A stretch of DNA of 64,000 nt from a virus. The position numbers were made by a program, and so were the translations under genes. This document shows, piece after piece, positions 1 through 5,603 of the stretch (position 1 is its first letter; every line of letters begins with the position of its first letter). The stretch lies in IMG/VR virus record IMGVR_UViG_3300046000_004279, positions 46,889-110,888 of that record; one strand, given 5' to 3'. The notes beneath the pieces are model-generated. The model made no database searches. It was not told the origin of the DNA and saw nothing but the letters and a program-made list of their open reading frames with translations.

Positions 1-7
1 AAAACAG

Positions 8-316
8 ATGCTTTTAGATATTACACCGAACGCCAAAGAATATCTCACTAAGATGACTGAAGATAACGGTAAGCGATATGTTTACCTTAATGTCAAGGGC
101 GGTGGGTGCAGTGGGTTCAAATATGAATGGAACTTTACTGATGAAACCGACAAAGGTGCGTTGGTACAAGACATTCTTGTCTTGGATGCTATGGCTGAAA
201 TGTTTGTATTTGGTTGTACTGTGGATTACATTCGCGAGTTAGGCGGTAACTATCTCACAGTATTGAATCCTAACGCAAAAGCAAAATGTGGCTGCGGCGA
301 AAGCTTTGGCATATGA
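8..316 (+). CDS. A-type Fe-S cluster carrier (IscA/ErpA/HesB family)
   Basis: The 102-residue protein has the family length and all three cluster-binding cysteines: C34 in GGGCSGFKY and C94/C96 in the C-terminal CGCGESFGI. Family members hold or transfer a [2Fe-2S] or [4Fe-4S] cluster to apo-enzymes in the cytoplasm. The gene lies just upstream of the tRNA promoter, and the left edge of its operon is outside the window. Five radical-SAM cores, which need [4Fe-4S] clusters, lie 6-12 kb downstream, so I infer that it may help mature them. The start is the first ATG, with only a weak purine stretch before it. Family assignment is secure; client proteins are unknown. Confidence 0.92.
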   Translation: MLLDITPNAKEYLTKMTEDNGKRYVYLNVKGGGCSGFKYEWNFTDETDKGALVQDILVLDAMAEMFVFGCTVDYIRELGGNYLTVLNPNAKAKCGCGESFGI

Positions 317-332
317 TTAGTGAAAATAACTG

Positions 333-361
333 TTGACATTTGGTTCAGAATAATGTATAAG
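333..361 (+). promoter_or_regulatory. sigma70-type promoter for the tRNA region
   Basis: A perfect -35 TTGACA (333-338), a 17-bp spacer and a TATAAG -10 box (356-361) lie immediately after the IscA-like gene and before the first structured RNA and tRNA. This is an early-type promoter read by host RNA polymerase. It is the only strong promoter seen before the tRNA cluster, so it probably drives the cluster. Confidence 0.8.
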
Positions 362-414
362 TATACATGTAAGACGAATCAATGCTCTTTGAAAATTTAG
401 AAACAGAAGTGATT

Positions 415-501
415 CTGTTTTCACATGCATCCTGTGAATGAGGGTAGGCCACCCAACACTTTGCGGACTACGCAGAAATGCTGGGGTGCATGTGAAAACA
501 G
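415..501 (+). ncRNA. long multibranched hairpin RNA upstream of tRNA-Met
   Basis: A perfect 15-bp inverted repeat (CTGTTTTCACATGCA at 415-429 with its complement at 487-501) encloses two small helices, GGGT/ACCC and TGCG/CGCA. The RNA would therefore fold as a branched hairpin of about 87 nt. It lies between the promoter at 333 and tRNA-Met at 507 and has no U-run, so it is not a normal terminator. It could be an RNase III processing stem, a stable RNA like the T4 species C and D RNAs found among the T4 tRNAs, or an unknown RNA. The fold is visible; the function is not. Confidence 0.5.
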
Positions 502-506
502 AGTTT

Positions 507-583
507 TGCGGGGTAGACTGGAGGTGGTTCCAGCACGGTCTCATAAGCCGAATACGTAGGTTCGATTCCTGCCCCCGCCACCA
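507..583 (+). tRNA. tRNA-Met (anticodon CAU)
   Basis: The acceptor strand 508-513 pairs with 573-578, the T arm is at 556-572, and the anticodon loop CTCATAA (540-546) carries CAT at 542-544. CCA is encoded at 581-583. Base 1 (T507) faces C579 as a mismatch. That resembles the unpaired 1:72 of bacterial initiator tRNAs, but the anticodon stem has only two of the three initiator G-C pairs. Initiator, elongator and lysidine-modified Ile remain possible. The D arm is slightly irregular. Confidence 0.85.
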
Positions 584-589
584 AAATAC

Positions 590-679
590 GGAGAGCTGGG
601 CGAGTGGTTTATGCCTGCAGTCTTGAAAACTGCCGAACGGTGAAACGTTCCGTGAGTTCGAATCTCACGCTCTCCGCCA
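590..679 (+). tRNA. tRNA-Ser (anticodon UGA)
   Basis: The perfect 7-bp acceptor GGAGAGC/GCTCTCC, the anticodon stem GCAGT/ACTGC with loop CTTGAAA (TGA at 624-626), a long class II variable arm, a T arm, discriminator G and encoded CCA are all visible. This is a canonical class II tRNA-Ser of 90 nt. Confidence 0.95.
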
Positions 680-699
680 GAATTCGATGGACGGCGTAG

Positions 700-981
700 T
701 TACACGGTCTTAGACGCCTCTCGTAGAAGCGCAACATCTAAGACGAGGTCGGGAGAGATGCTTCCCATATAGTCATACCCGCCCGTTTGGCGGTCCACTA
801 TATGGGGTATAAAGCTGATCATAACCTTGGGAACCCGTGCGCTGAAAAGGGGATGCATACCCGTTTCCATCGAACTTTATACGGAGTCAGTAGTGTGTCG
901 GCTCGTTTTGAGGTTACAGATCTTATACCGTTGAAGGATAAGCACACCACTACTTCTGCGAAAGGCTTAGATCCCCTTTCG
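700..981 (+). ncRNA. structured non-coding RNA segment with a pseudoknot
   Basis: This stretch has no convincing gene but holds a chain of perfect or near-perfect helices. They are 707-714/737-744 (8 bp), 764-773/797-806 (10 bp, enclosing 779-783/789-793), 807-814/875-882 (8 bp, stacking directly on the previous helix), 844-851/860-867, 889-895/948-954 (plus 3 bp past a bulge) and 959-965/975-981 (7 bp). The loop bases CCTC (717-720) can pair with GAGG (745-748), giving an H-type pseudoknot. Such density is unlikely by chance. T4 also has stable RNAs of unknown role within its tRNA cluster. Identity is unknown; tmRNA was considered and not supported. Confidence 0.55.
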
Positions 982-990
982 TATGAATTC

Positions 991-1063
991 GGGGCGGGTA
1001 ATGGGTTACGGGTGATCCTTGCAAGATTGCTGTCGTTGGGTTCGATTCCCAATTGCTCCACCA
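991..1063 (+). tRNA. tRNA-Ala-like (anticodon UGC), reduced D arm
   Basis: The acceptor GGGGCGG (991-997) pairs with TTGCTCC (1053-1059), including the G3-U70 pair that marks alanine tRNAs. The anticodon loop CTTGCAA (1018-1024) sits on a 5-bp stem with two G-U pairs and gives TGC. The T arm TTGGG/CCCAA is perfect, the discriminator is A and CCA is encoded. The D arm is only about 15 nt, with a GTAA/TTAC stem and no normal U8-A9. It is either a divergent working tRNA or a degenerating one. The GGGGC...GCTCCACCA ends also resemble the tRNA-like domain of tmRNA. Confidence 0.65.
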
Positions 1064-1067
1064 AATT

Positions 1068-1141
1068 GGCCCATTGATGAAGTGGTATCATACCGGATTG
1101 TCTATCCGAGGTTGCGAGTTCGATTCTCGCATGGGTCGCCA
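1068..1141 (+). tRNA. tRNA-Asp (anticodon GUC)
   Basis: The acceptor GGCCCAT/ATGGGTC, anticodon loop TTGTCTA with GTC at 1100-1102, T arm GCGAG/CTCGC, discriminator G and encoded CCA are present. It follows the Ala-like tRNA after 4 nt. Confidence 0.93.
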
Positions 1142-1331
1142 AACTTGGGGCTAGCCGCCCAAGACCAGTGTCAGAGAATTTCTTGTTACAACGCTGACAC
1201 TTTAATAAACTCTGGTATACAAGCGTGCCTGTCGACGATAATAGATGGGGGTTTTAGTTATATTCCACCCTTAAGAAATATGACGGGTAGTGATGCAACC
1301 TAGAAGGGGTGGCTCCCAGCATCGTAAATTA
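1142..1331 (+). other. non-coding spacer with several stem-loops
   Basis: No gene is supported here. Visible helices are CTTGGG/CCCAAG (1144-1149/1158-1163), GTGTCAG/CTGACAC (1168-1174/1194-1200), an alternative ACCAG/CTGGT (1164-1168/1212-1216) and GATGC/GCATC (1292-1296/1319-1323). The second hairpin is followed by TTTAATAAA but not a true U-run, so partial termination or processing is possible. It may be a second stable RNA, but evidence is weaker than for 700-981. Confidence 0.35.
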
Positions 1332-1332
1332 C

Positions 1333-1406
1333 GGTCTGTTAGTTCAATGGTAGAACATCGTCTTTACACGGCGACTACGCGGGTTCGATTCCCCCACAGA
1401 CTACCA
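1333..1406 (+). tRNA. tRNA-Val (anticodon UAC)
   Basis: The acceptor GGTCTGT/ACAGACT closes with a G1-U72 pair. The anticodon stem TCGTC/GGCGA carries loop TTTACAC with TAC at 1365-1367. A T arm with one mismatch, discriminator A and encoded CCA complete the gene. Confidence 0.92.
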
Positions 1407-1412
1407 GATAAT

Positions 1413-1488
1413 GCCTTGGTGGTGAAATGGTAAACACACCGGTCTTAGAAACCGCAAGCTGAGAGTTCGAGTCTCTCCTGAGGCACCA
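1413..1488 (+). tRNA. tRNA-Leu (anticodon UAG), shortened variable arm
   Basis: The acceptor GCCTTGG/CTGAGGC, a D arm very like bacterial tRNA-Leu (TGGTGAAATGGTAAACAC), loop CTTAGAA with TAG at 1446-1448, T arm GAGAG/CTCTC and encoded CCA are present. Leucine tRNAs are normally class II with a long variable arm. Here only about 5 nt remain between the anticodon and T stems, making the gene 76 nt. It may be functional with an unusual form. Confidence 0.85.
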
Positions 1489-1507
1489 ATAAATTTAGGA
1501 ATAGATA

Positions 1508-2641
1508 ATGAAGTCCAATGTGATACAAGATGAAATCACTGCTGAAATCAGCAAGATTTTTGACTATAAGTTTGACGGGACAACTGAGTTTGTTCCACCG
1601 TCAATTGGAATGATTGATAAAGAGACAACACTGAAAGACTTCAACATTGGCTTGATAGTCGGACCATCGGGATCTGGCAAGAGTACGATGTTAAAGGATT
1701 TCGGTGTTGAAGTCGATCCTCAATGGGATCCTGATCTCTGCGTTGCATCTCATTTTGAAAATGTGAAACAAGCACAAGAACGTTTAGGTGCAGTTGGGTT
1801 CAATAGTATTCCAAGTTGGCTTCGCCCTTATCATGTTTTGTCTAACGGTGAACAGTTTCGCGCTCGTTTGGCTCGTCAACTAGATAACAATGTAGTGGTG
1901 GATGAGTTCACTTCTGTCATTGATCGTGATGTTGCTAAGAGTTGTTCAAATGCAATTCATCGTTACATCCATGCAAATGGTTTGAAGAACATCGTCTTTT
2001 CATCCTGTCATTATGACATTATTGAGTGGTTACGTCCAGATTGGGTATTTGATACTCAAACTGGTAAATTGACCACAAGGAGGTTTGAAAGGCCAGCCAT
2101 CGTTTTGGAAATCCTACCTTGTTCCACCAAAGCTTGGTCATTGTTCAGCGACCATCACTATCTTGACGGGGACATCAATAAAAGTTCACGATCTTGGATC
2201 GTCACGTGGAACAACCGACCTGTCGGCTTTCTTTCAAGTTTAGCGATGCCTAGTGGTAGTCTTAAGAACGCTTGGAGAGGTCACAGAACTGTCGTTCTAC
2301 CTGAGTTTCAAGGTTTGGGTATTGGTGCTAGAATGACCGAAGCTTTAGGTGAGATGCACATCAGAGAAGGCAAAAGGTTCTTCACAAAGACCGCACATCC
2401 GCGCTTAGGTGAGTATCGTAATGCGTCTGACCTTTGGAGATCGACAAGTAAAAACGGGATCTTGAGAAACGACTACAAACACATATCAACTGATGGTTTA
2501 CCAAACCCTCGTGGCGCTGGTTACAGTCGTAAGTTTACAAAAGAATATCTGGCTAAACACGCTGACAGAGTGTGTTACAGTCACGAATACATAGGAAATA
2601 CAACGGATCGTGGGCTGGATGGTAAAGCAGCAGTTTGCTAA
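1508..2641 (+). CDS. ABC-type ATPase fused to a GNAT acetyltransferase-like domain
   Basis: The 377-residue protein has an N-terminal ABC ATPase domain with Walker A GPSGSGKST (52-60), an ABC signature LSNGEQ (111-116) and Walker B VVVDEF (129-134). There are no membrane segments. The C-terminal half (about 195-350) carries a GNAT motif A, VVLPEFQGLGIGARM at 262-276, the acetyl-CoA binding region. The combination suggests an ATP-dependent acetyltransferase. Its place inside a tRNA cluster hints at an RNA or translation substrate, but that is inference. The last 12 codons and the stop lie inside the tRNA-Ser(GCU) gene, so the C-terminal tail TDRGLDGKAAVC is encoded by tRNA sequence. Start ATG follows AGGAATAG. 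Confidence 0.8.
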   Translation: MKSNVIQDEITAEISKIFDYKFDGTTEFVPPSIGMIDKETTLKDFNIGLIVGPSGSGKSTMLKDFGVEVDPQWDPDLCVASHFENVKQAQERLGAVGFNSIPSWLRPYHVLSNGEQFRARLARQLDNNVVVDEFTSVIDRDVAKSCSNAIHRYIHANGLKNIVFSSCHYDIIEWLRPDWVFDTQTGKLTTRRFERPAIVLEILPCSTKAWSLFSDHHYLDGDINKSSRSWIVTWNNRPVGFLSSLAMPSGSLKNAWRGHRTVVLPEFQGLGIGARMTEALGEMHIREGKRFFTKTAHPRLGEYRNASDLWRSTSKNGILRNDYKHISTDGLPNPRGAGYSRKFTKEYLAKHADRVCYSHEYIGNTTDRGLDGKAAVC

Positions 2642-2692
2642 ACTGTACTACCTGTAAGGGTAGAGTGGGTTCGATTCCCACACGATCCGCCA
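2605..2692 (+). tRNA. tRNA-Ser (anticodon GCU), overlapping the upstream CDS
   Basis: The perfect acceptor GGATCGT/ACGATCC (2605-2611/2682-2688), anticodon loop TTGCTAA with GCT at 2637-2639, a class II variable arm CTACC/GGGTAG, T arm GTGGG/CCCAC, discriminator G and encoded CCA are all present. Its first 37 nt overlap the end of the ABC-GNAT gene. The TAA stop of that gene (2639-2641) is made by the last anticodon base and the following two A residues. Confidence 0.95.
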
Positions 2693-2700
2693 TATAAATA
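2693..2700 (+). promoter_or_regulatory. T4-type late promoter box
   Basis: TATAAATA is an exact match to the T4 late promoter consensus used by gp55-RNA polymerase with gp33 and the sliding clamp. It directly follows tRNA-Ser(GCU). Transcription would start near the ATG at 2706. A chance match in AT-rich DNA cannot be excluded. Confidence 0.5.
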
Positions 2701-2705
2701 ATCTC

Positions 2706-2858
2706 ATGTTCAAAAAGATTTGGTCCATTCTCTTGCCATTGACTGTCATAGTTAACTTTGGTTTAGCTATCAGTAACTTAATATCCACTAGATCAAACCA
2801 TTTTATGTTGATCGACCTATTGACTTTACATCAATCAAGCACTATATTAAGTAAGTAG
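2706..2858 (+). CDS. possible small membrane peptide
   Basis: A 50-codon open frame starts with MFKKIWSILLPLTVIVNF: two lysines followed by a hydrophobic stretch, like a single transmembrane segment or signal anchor. There is no Shine-Dalgarno site. The frame lies 6 nt after a late promoter box, so any late message would be nearly leaderless. Its 3' end overlaps the promoter of the next gene. It may be real or a chance frame; I do not recognise it. Confidence 0.3.
   Translation: MFKKIWSILLPLTVIVNFGLAISNLISTRSNHFMLIDLLTLHQSSTILSK
2820..2848 (+). promoter_or_regulatory. sigma70-type promoter
   Basis: TTGACT (2820-2825), a 17-bp spacer and TATATT (2843-2848) lie 20 nt upstream of the gene at 2869. 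The same TTGACT-17-TATATT pattern recurs before 3468 and 23149. Confidence 0.75.
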
Positions 2859-2868
2859 AGACAGAGAG

Positions 2869-3399
2869 ATGACCATGACAAACTTCAATTCTTTTGTGAC
2901 AAACTTTTCGGAGAGTGCATCGATTGAAAAATCTATGCAAGAAAAGATCTCCAAGGCATTTGCCGAATTGAATGCTAAGTTGATCAAATCTGATCAAGAG
3001 TGGGCCAAGAAAAAGATCGAAGGGTTCCAAGACCACATGAAAAAATGGGATGCAGATCACACCAAATACGCCGATTACAAACTTCGTGGTCCTGAAGTTA
3101 TCAAATATTGGGGCAGTGAAGCGATGATGAAACTGATTGCGAGTCGTGGTCTTCAAGGCGGTCTTGATAACATGATGAAAAACACTCATGCTCTTATCGC
3201 AAAAAGAGACAATCAGATTGTCGCGGCTCTACGTAAGAATAAGATCGACGGCATTCCCGATTTTGAACTGAAACACAATAGTGATGGTTACGAAGGCAGT
3301 TTCAAAGTTGGTGATCACAATGTTAACATCCGCACAATCGTTGCTGGTGGGTACAACATTCAAAGAATGCACATGCGAACGTTAATAAAAGTACAGTAA
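2869..3399 (+). CDS. hypothetical phage protein
   Basis: The 176-residue protein is not recognised. The first half is charged and probably helical, rich in K, E and A (for example EKSMQEKISKAFAELNAKL). The C-terminal third looks beta-rich (GYEGSFKVGDHNVNIRTIVAGG). No cysteine motif, signal peptide or membrane segment is seen. Two ATGs lie at 2869 and 2875; AGAGAG just upstream favours either. It is a single gene behind its own early-type promoter, with another such promoter following it, which fits a small early accessory gene. Confidence 0.75.
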   Translation: MTMTNFNSFVTNFSESASIEKSMQEKISKAFAELNAKLIKSDQEWAKKKIEGFQDHMKKWDADHTKYADYKLRGPEVIKYWGSEAMMKLIASRGLQGGLDNMMKNTHALIAKRDNQIVAALRKNKIDGIPDFELKHNSDGYEGSFKVGDHNVNIRTIVAGGYNIQRMHMRTLIKVQ

Positions 3400-3413
3400 A
3401 GCTAAAATAACTC

Positions 3414-3442
3414 TTGACTCTTGCTTAGAGATGCACTATATT
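3414..3442 (+). promoter_or_regulatory. sigma70-type promoter
   Basis: TTGACT (3414-3419), a 17-bp spacer and TATATT (3437-3442) precede the gene at 3468, which has an AAAGAGGA ribosome site. Confidence 0.78.
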
Positions 3443-3467
3443 GATACTGTAGTAAAGAGGAAAACAC

Positions 3468-3878
3468 ATGTACACGTTCGACGAATCAATTGTTTCTGAT
3501 CTGCACAAAGACACTTACGGCTTCCGCCCTGACAGTGCTTTCTGGTCTAACTGGAATGTCTCCTCAGATGCTGGCAAACAGTACATCTGGGATTGTCTGC
3601 TCGAAGCTTTCGCCCACACCATTGAGATTAATGCTAACGAGGATATCGCTGCGATCAATGCTTTCGAGCTTGAGATTGCAAACACGATTGATCTTGGTGC
3701 TACTTCGCGTGAAGTCGCTATTCGTTGGATCATTGAGTCGATGGGTCTGACTGAGACCGATTTGGTGTACGGTGGCAGTTATGTCTGTTTCTTGAAGAAA
3801 CTACCGTATTCAATGGCTCCGTTGTTTGATAACGCGATTCGTGATCTTGAAAGTAACTTCATCAAAGAGGATGCATAA
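3468..3878 (+). CDS. hypothetical phage protein
   Basis: The acidic 136-residue protein has no recognisable catalytic motif. Aromatic residues and helices predominate (FWSNWNVSSDAGKQYIWDCLLEA is close to the N-terminus in shortened form FWSNWN...IWDCLLEA). A strong ribosome site (AAAGAGGAAAACAC) precedes the ATG. Its TAA shares its last base with the ATG of the next gene, so the two are likely translationally coupled. Function is unknown. Confidence 0.78.
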   Translation: MYTFDESIVSDLHKDTYGFRPDSAFWSNWNVSSDAGKQYIWDCLLEAFAHTIEINANEDIAAINAFELEIANTIDLGATSREVAIRWIIESMGLTETDLVYGGSYVCFLKKLPYSMAPLFDNAIRDLESNFIKEDA

Positions 3879-4096
3879 TGTTGGAAACTATCTCTGCGGG
3901 TGAACTGTGTATGGGCATTCTTGAATCAGAATTCCATCGCCCGTTGATCAATGGTAAAGCGAATCGTGAGAACATTGAAGATGCAATCACGATTGGCATG
4001 ATGGAAAAGAAACTTGGGTATGTGTCGCAAGAGACTGTTGACATTGCAATTGCTTTGGTCAACGATTTGCTAGCCCTACATAATGTAAAAGAATAA
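3878..4096 (+). CDS. hypothetical small phage protein
   Basis: The 72-residue acidic protein starts on the TAATG overlap with the upstream gene, implying coupled translation. It appears helical throughout and has no cysteine cluster or membrane segment. It ends 4 nt before tRNA-Asn. Not recognised. Confidence 0.7.
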   Translation: MLETISAGELCMGILESEFHRPLINGKANRENIEDAITIGMMEKKLGYVSQETVDIAIALVNDLLALHNVKE

Positions 4097-4100
4097 CCGT

Positions 4101-4176
4101 TTCCAGTTAGCTCAGTTGGTAGAGCATCTGACTGTTAATCAGAGGGTCGCTGGTTCGAGCCCAGCACTGGGAGCCA
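4101..4176 (+). tRNA. tRNA-Asn (anticodon GUU)
   Basis: The acceptor TTCCAGT/ACTGGGA, a standard D arm (GCTCAGTTGGTAGAGC), loop CTGTTAA with GTT at 4134-4136, T arm GCTGG/CCAGC, discriminator G and encoded CCA are present. Confidence 0.96.
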
Positions 4177-4183
4177 AATATAT

Positions 4184-4258
4184 CAGGGTGTAGCTCAGTG
4201 GTAGAGTGCTTCACTTGGAATGAAGAAGTCGCAAGTTCAATCCTTGTCACCCTGACCA
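4184..4258 (+). tRNA. tRNA-Pro (anticodon UGG)
   Basis: The acceptor CAGGGTG/CACCCTG, anticodon stem CTTCA/TGAAG with loop CTTGGAA (TGG at 4216-4218), a T arm, discriminator A and encoded CCA are present. It follows tRNA-Asn after 7 nt. Confidence 0.95.
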
Positions 4259-4280
4259 AATATACGTCAACACTATTGGT

Positions 4281-5405
4281 ATGAATAAAATGATTTTGAA
4301 TCCAAACGATGCTTTGTATGCATATGGTAAAATAAACGAAGCGTATGGTTCTATCAATCGTATTGACGATTATTTTAGAATGAAGAAACTTGAACGGATC
4401 AAACACCTTCCTACGCCCTTGTTTGGGTTTTCGATGGAAGATGAGATGTTTCAATCATACGATATGTCTCCTGATGATATGAATTTCAAAGTTGTTCAAC
4501 TGAAAAATCAAACCTTCAATACTTTGTTGGAGATGACGGCTTCATTCACTTATGAAGACGCCCCTGGTAAAGAACTAAAGCTTGCAATTCAAGAAACCAC
4601 AACTGGTAAGTATGTTGGGTTTATCAAGTTAGGATCTCCTCTAATCAACTCCAAACCAAGAAACGATTACTTAGGTGATGTTCCTGAGTTCTCTCGTTTC
4701 AACAAACATGCAATTATGGGGTTTATCATTGTTCCTGTTCAACCGTTTGGGTATAACTATCTCGGCGGTAAACTACTCAGCCTTATCTGTGCAAGTCACG
4801 AGATACGTGAGATGATAAACAAAAAATACAATTGTAATATCTGTTTGTTTGAAACTACTTCACTGTATGGCAATATCAAAGGAACATCTCAGTATGATGG
4901 TCTCAAGCCCTACTTGCGGTATCTTGGCGATACACAGTCTAAGTTTCTGTTAACTCTTCCTGATTCTATATACCATGATCTATACAAGTGGTTCAAAGAT
5001 AAAAACAATGGTGAAGAACTGATTCACAAAGGTGCGTCTAGCAGAAAACTAAAAATTCAGACTAAGATGATTTCAATCATTAAACACTCTTTGAAAGAAC
5101 ATCATCCAGATAAGTATACAGAGTTTGTGGAGTTTATCAAAAATCGTGAAGAAGTCACAACTCAAAAAAGGTTCTACATGTCTGACTATGGGTTCTCAAA
5201 CGTAAAAGATGTTTTGACTGGAAAGACTGATACATTGGTCCCGAATCCAGAGAACTATGACAAGTTCTATCTTGATAATCTTATAAAGTGGTGGAAGAAC
5301 AAAGCTACAAACAGATTTAACCGATTGAAAGAAACGGATTGTTTGCGTACCAATCTTGAGGTTTGGAACGAGGATACGATCAACACGATTGATATTATCA
5401 GATAA
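4281..5405 (+). CDS. DUF4338/DruA-like protein (tentative)
   Basis: The 374-residue protein has a central region (about 118-225) resembling DUF4338. The match is a GFIIVPVQPFGYNYLGG-type segment, then a helix, then LFETTSLYGNIKGTSQYDG and YLRYLGDT. This matches the family pattern of a conserved ETF-type strand followed by G-T-x-Y and a final G-x-T. DruA, the defining member, belongs to the Druantia anti-phage system, though the domain also occurs alone. The C-terminal 120 residues are basic and helical. It lies alone between tRNA genes with no clear ribosome site. A GNAT-like fold is an alternative. The role in a phage is unknown. Confidence 0.5.
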   Translation: MNKMILNPNDALYAYGKINEAYGSINRIDDYFRMKKLERIKHLPTPLFGFSMEDEMFQSYDMSPDDMNFKVVQLKNQTFNTLLEMTASFTYEDAPGKELKLAIQETTTGKYVGFIKLGSPLINSKPRNDYLGDVPEFSRFNKHAIMGFIIVPVQPFGYNYLGGKLLSLICASHEIREMINKKYNCNICLFETTSLYGNIKGTSQYDGLKPYLRYLGDTQSKFLLTLPDSIYHDLYKWFKDKNNGEELIHKGASSRKLKIQTKMISIIKHSLKEHHPDKYTEFVEFIKNREEVTTQKRFYMSDYGFSNVKDVLTGKTDTLVPNPENYDKFYLDNLIKWWKNKATNRFNRLKETDCLRTNLEVWNEDTINTIDIIR

Positions 5406-5426
5406 ACTATACTATATAATCATATT

Positions 5427-5501
5427 GCGGGAGTAGCTCAGTGGTAGAGCGCTATCCTTCCAAGTTAGATGTCGTGGGTTCGACCCCCATCTCCCGCTCC
5501 A
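5427..5501 (+). tRNA. tRNA-Gly (anticodon UCC)
   Basis: The perfect acceptor GCGGGAG/CTCCCGC, a standard D arm, loop CTTCCAA with TCC at 5459-5461, T arm and discriminator T followed by encoded CCA are present. One anticodon-stem mismatch (T-T) is seen. Confidence 0.93.
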
Positions 5502-5506
5502 ATTTC

Positions 5507-5582
5507 GCTTCCTAAGCATTGCTGGCGATGCAACGGTTTTGTAGTCCGAAGATAGAGTGTTCGATTCACTCAGGAAGCACCA
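5507..5582 (+). tRNA. tRNA-Thr (anticodon UGU)
   Basis: The acceptor GCTTCCT/AGGAAGC, T arm GAGTG/CACTC, discriminator A and encoded CCA are clear. The anticodon region T33-TGT-A37 (TGT at 5540-5542) gives threonine. The base pair closing the loop is a T-T mismatch, so the loop could be 9 nt, leaving slight doubt about the anticodon. Confidence 0.85.
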
Positions 5583-5603
5583 TTTTACATTATAGGAGTT
5601 ACA

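Noticed and set aside
415-501. Hammerhead ribozyme
   Set aside because: A GAAA and a three-way-like shape are present, but the conserved CUGAUGA core is missing.
680-1063. One-piece tmRNA (ssrA)
   Set aside because: The length and GCTCCACCA end fit, but no matching 5' acceptor strand precedes 680, and no tag frame ending in two alanines was found. The 3' end makes a complete Ala-like tRNA on its own.
819-1142. Open frames on both strands over the tRNA and structured RNA region
   Set aside because: They run through tRNA-Asp, the Ala-like tRNA and RNA helices, and have no ribosome sites.
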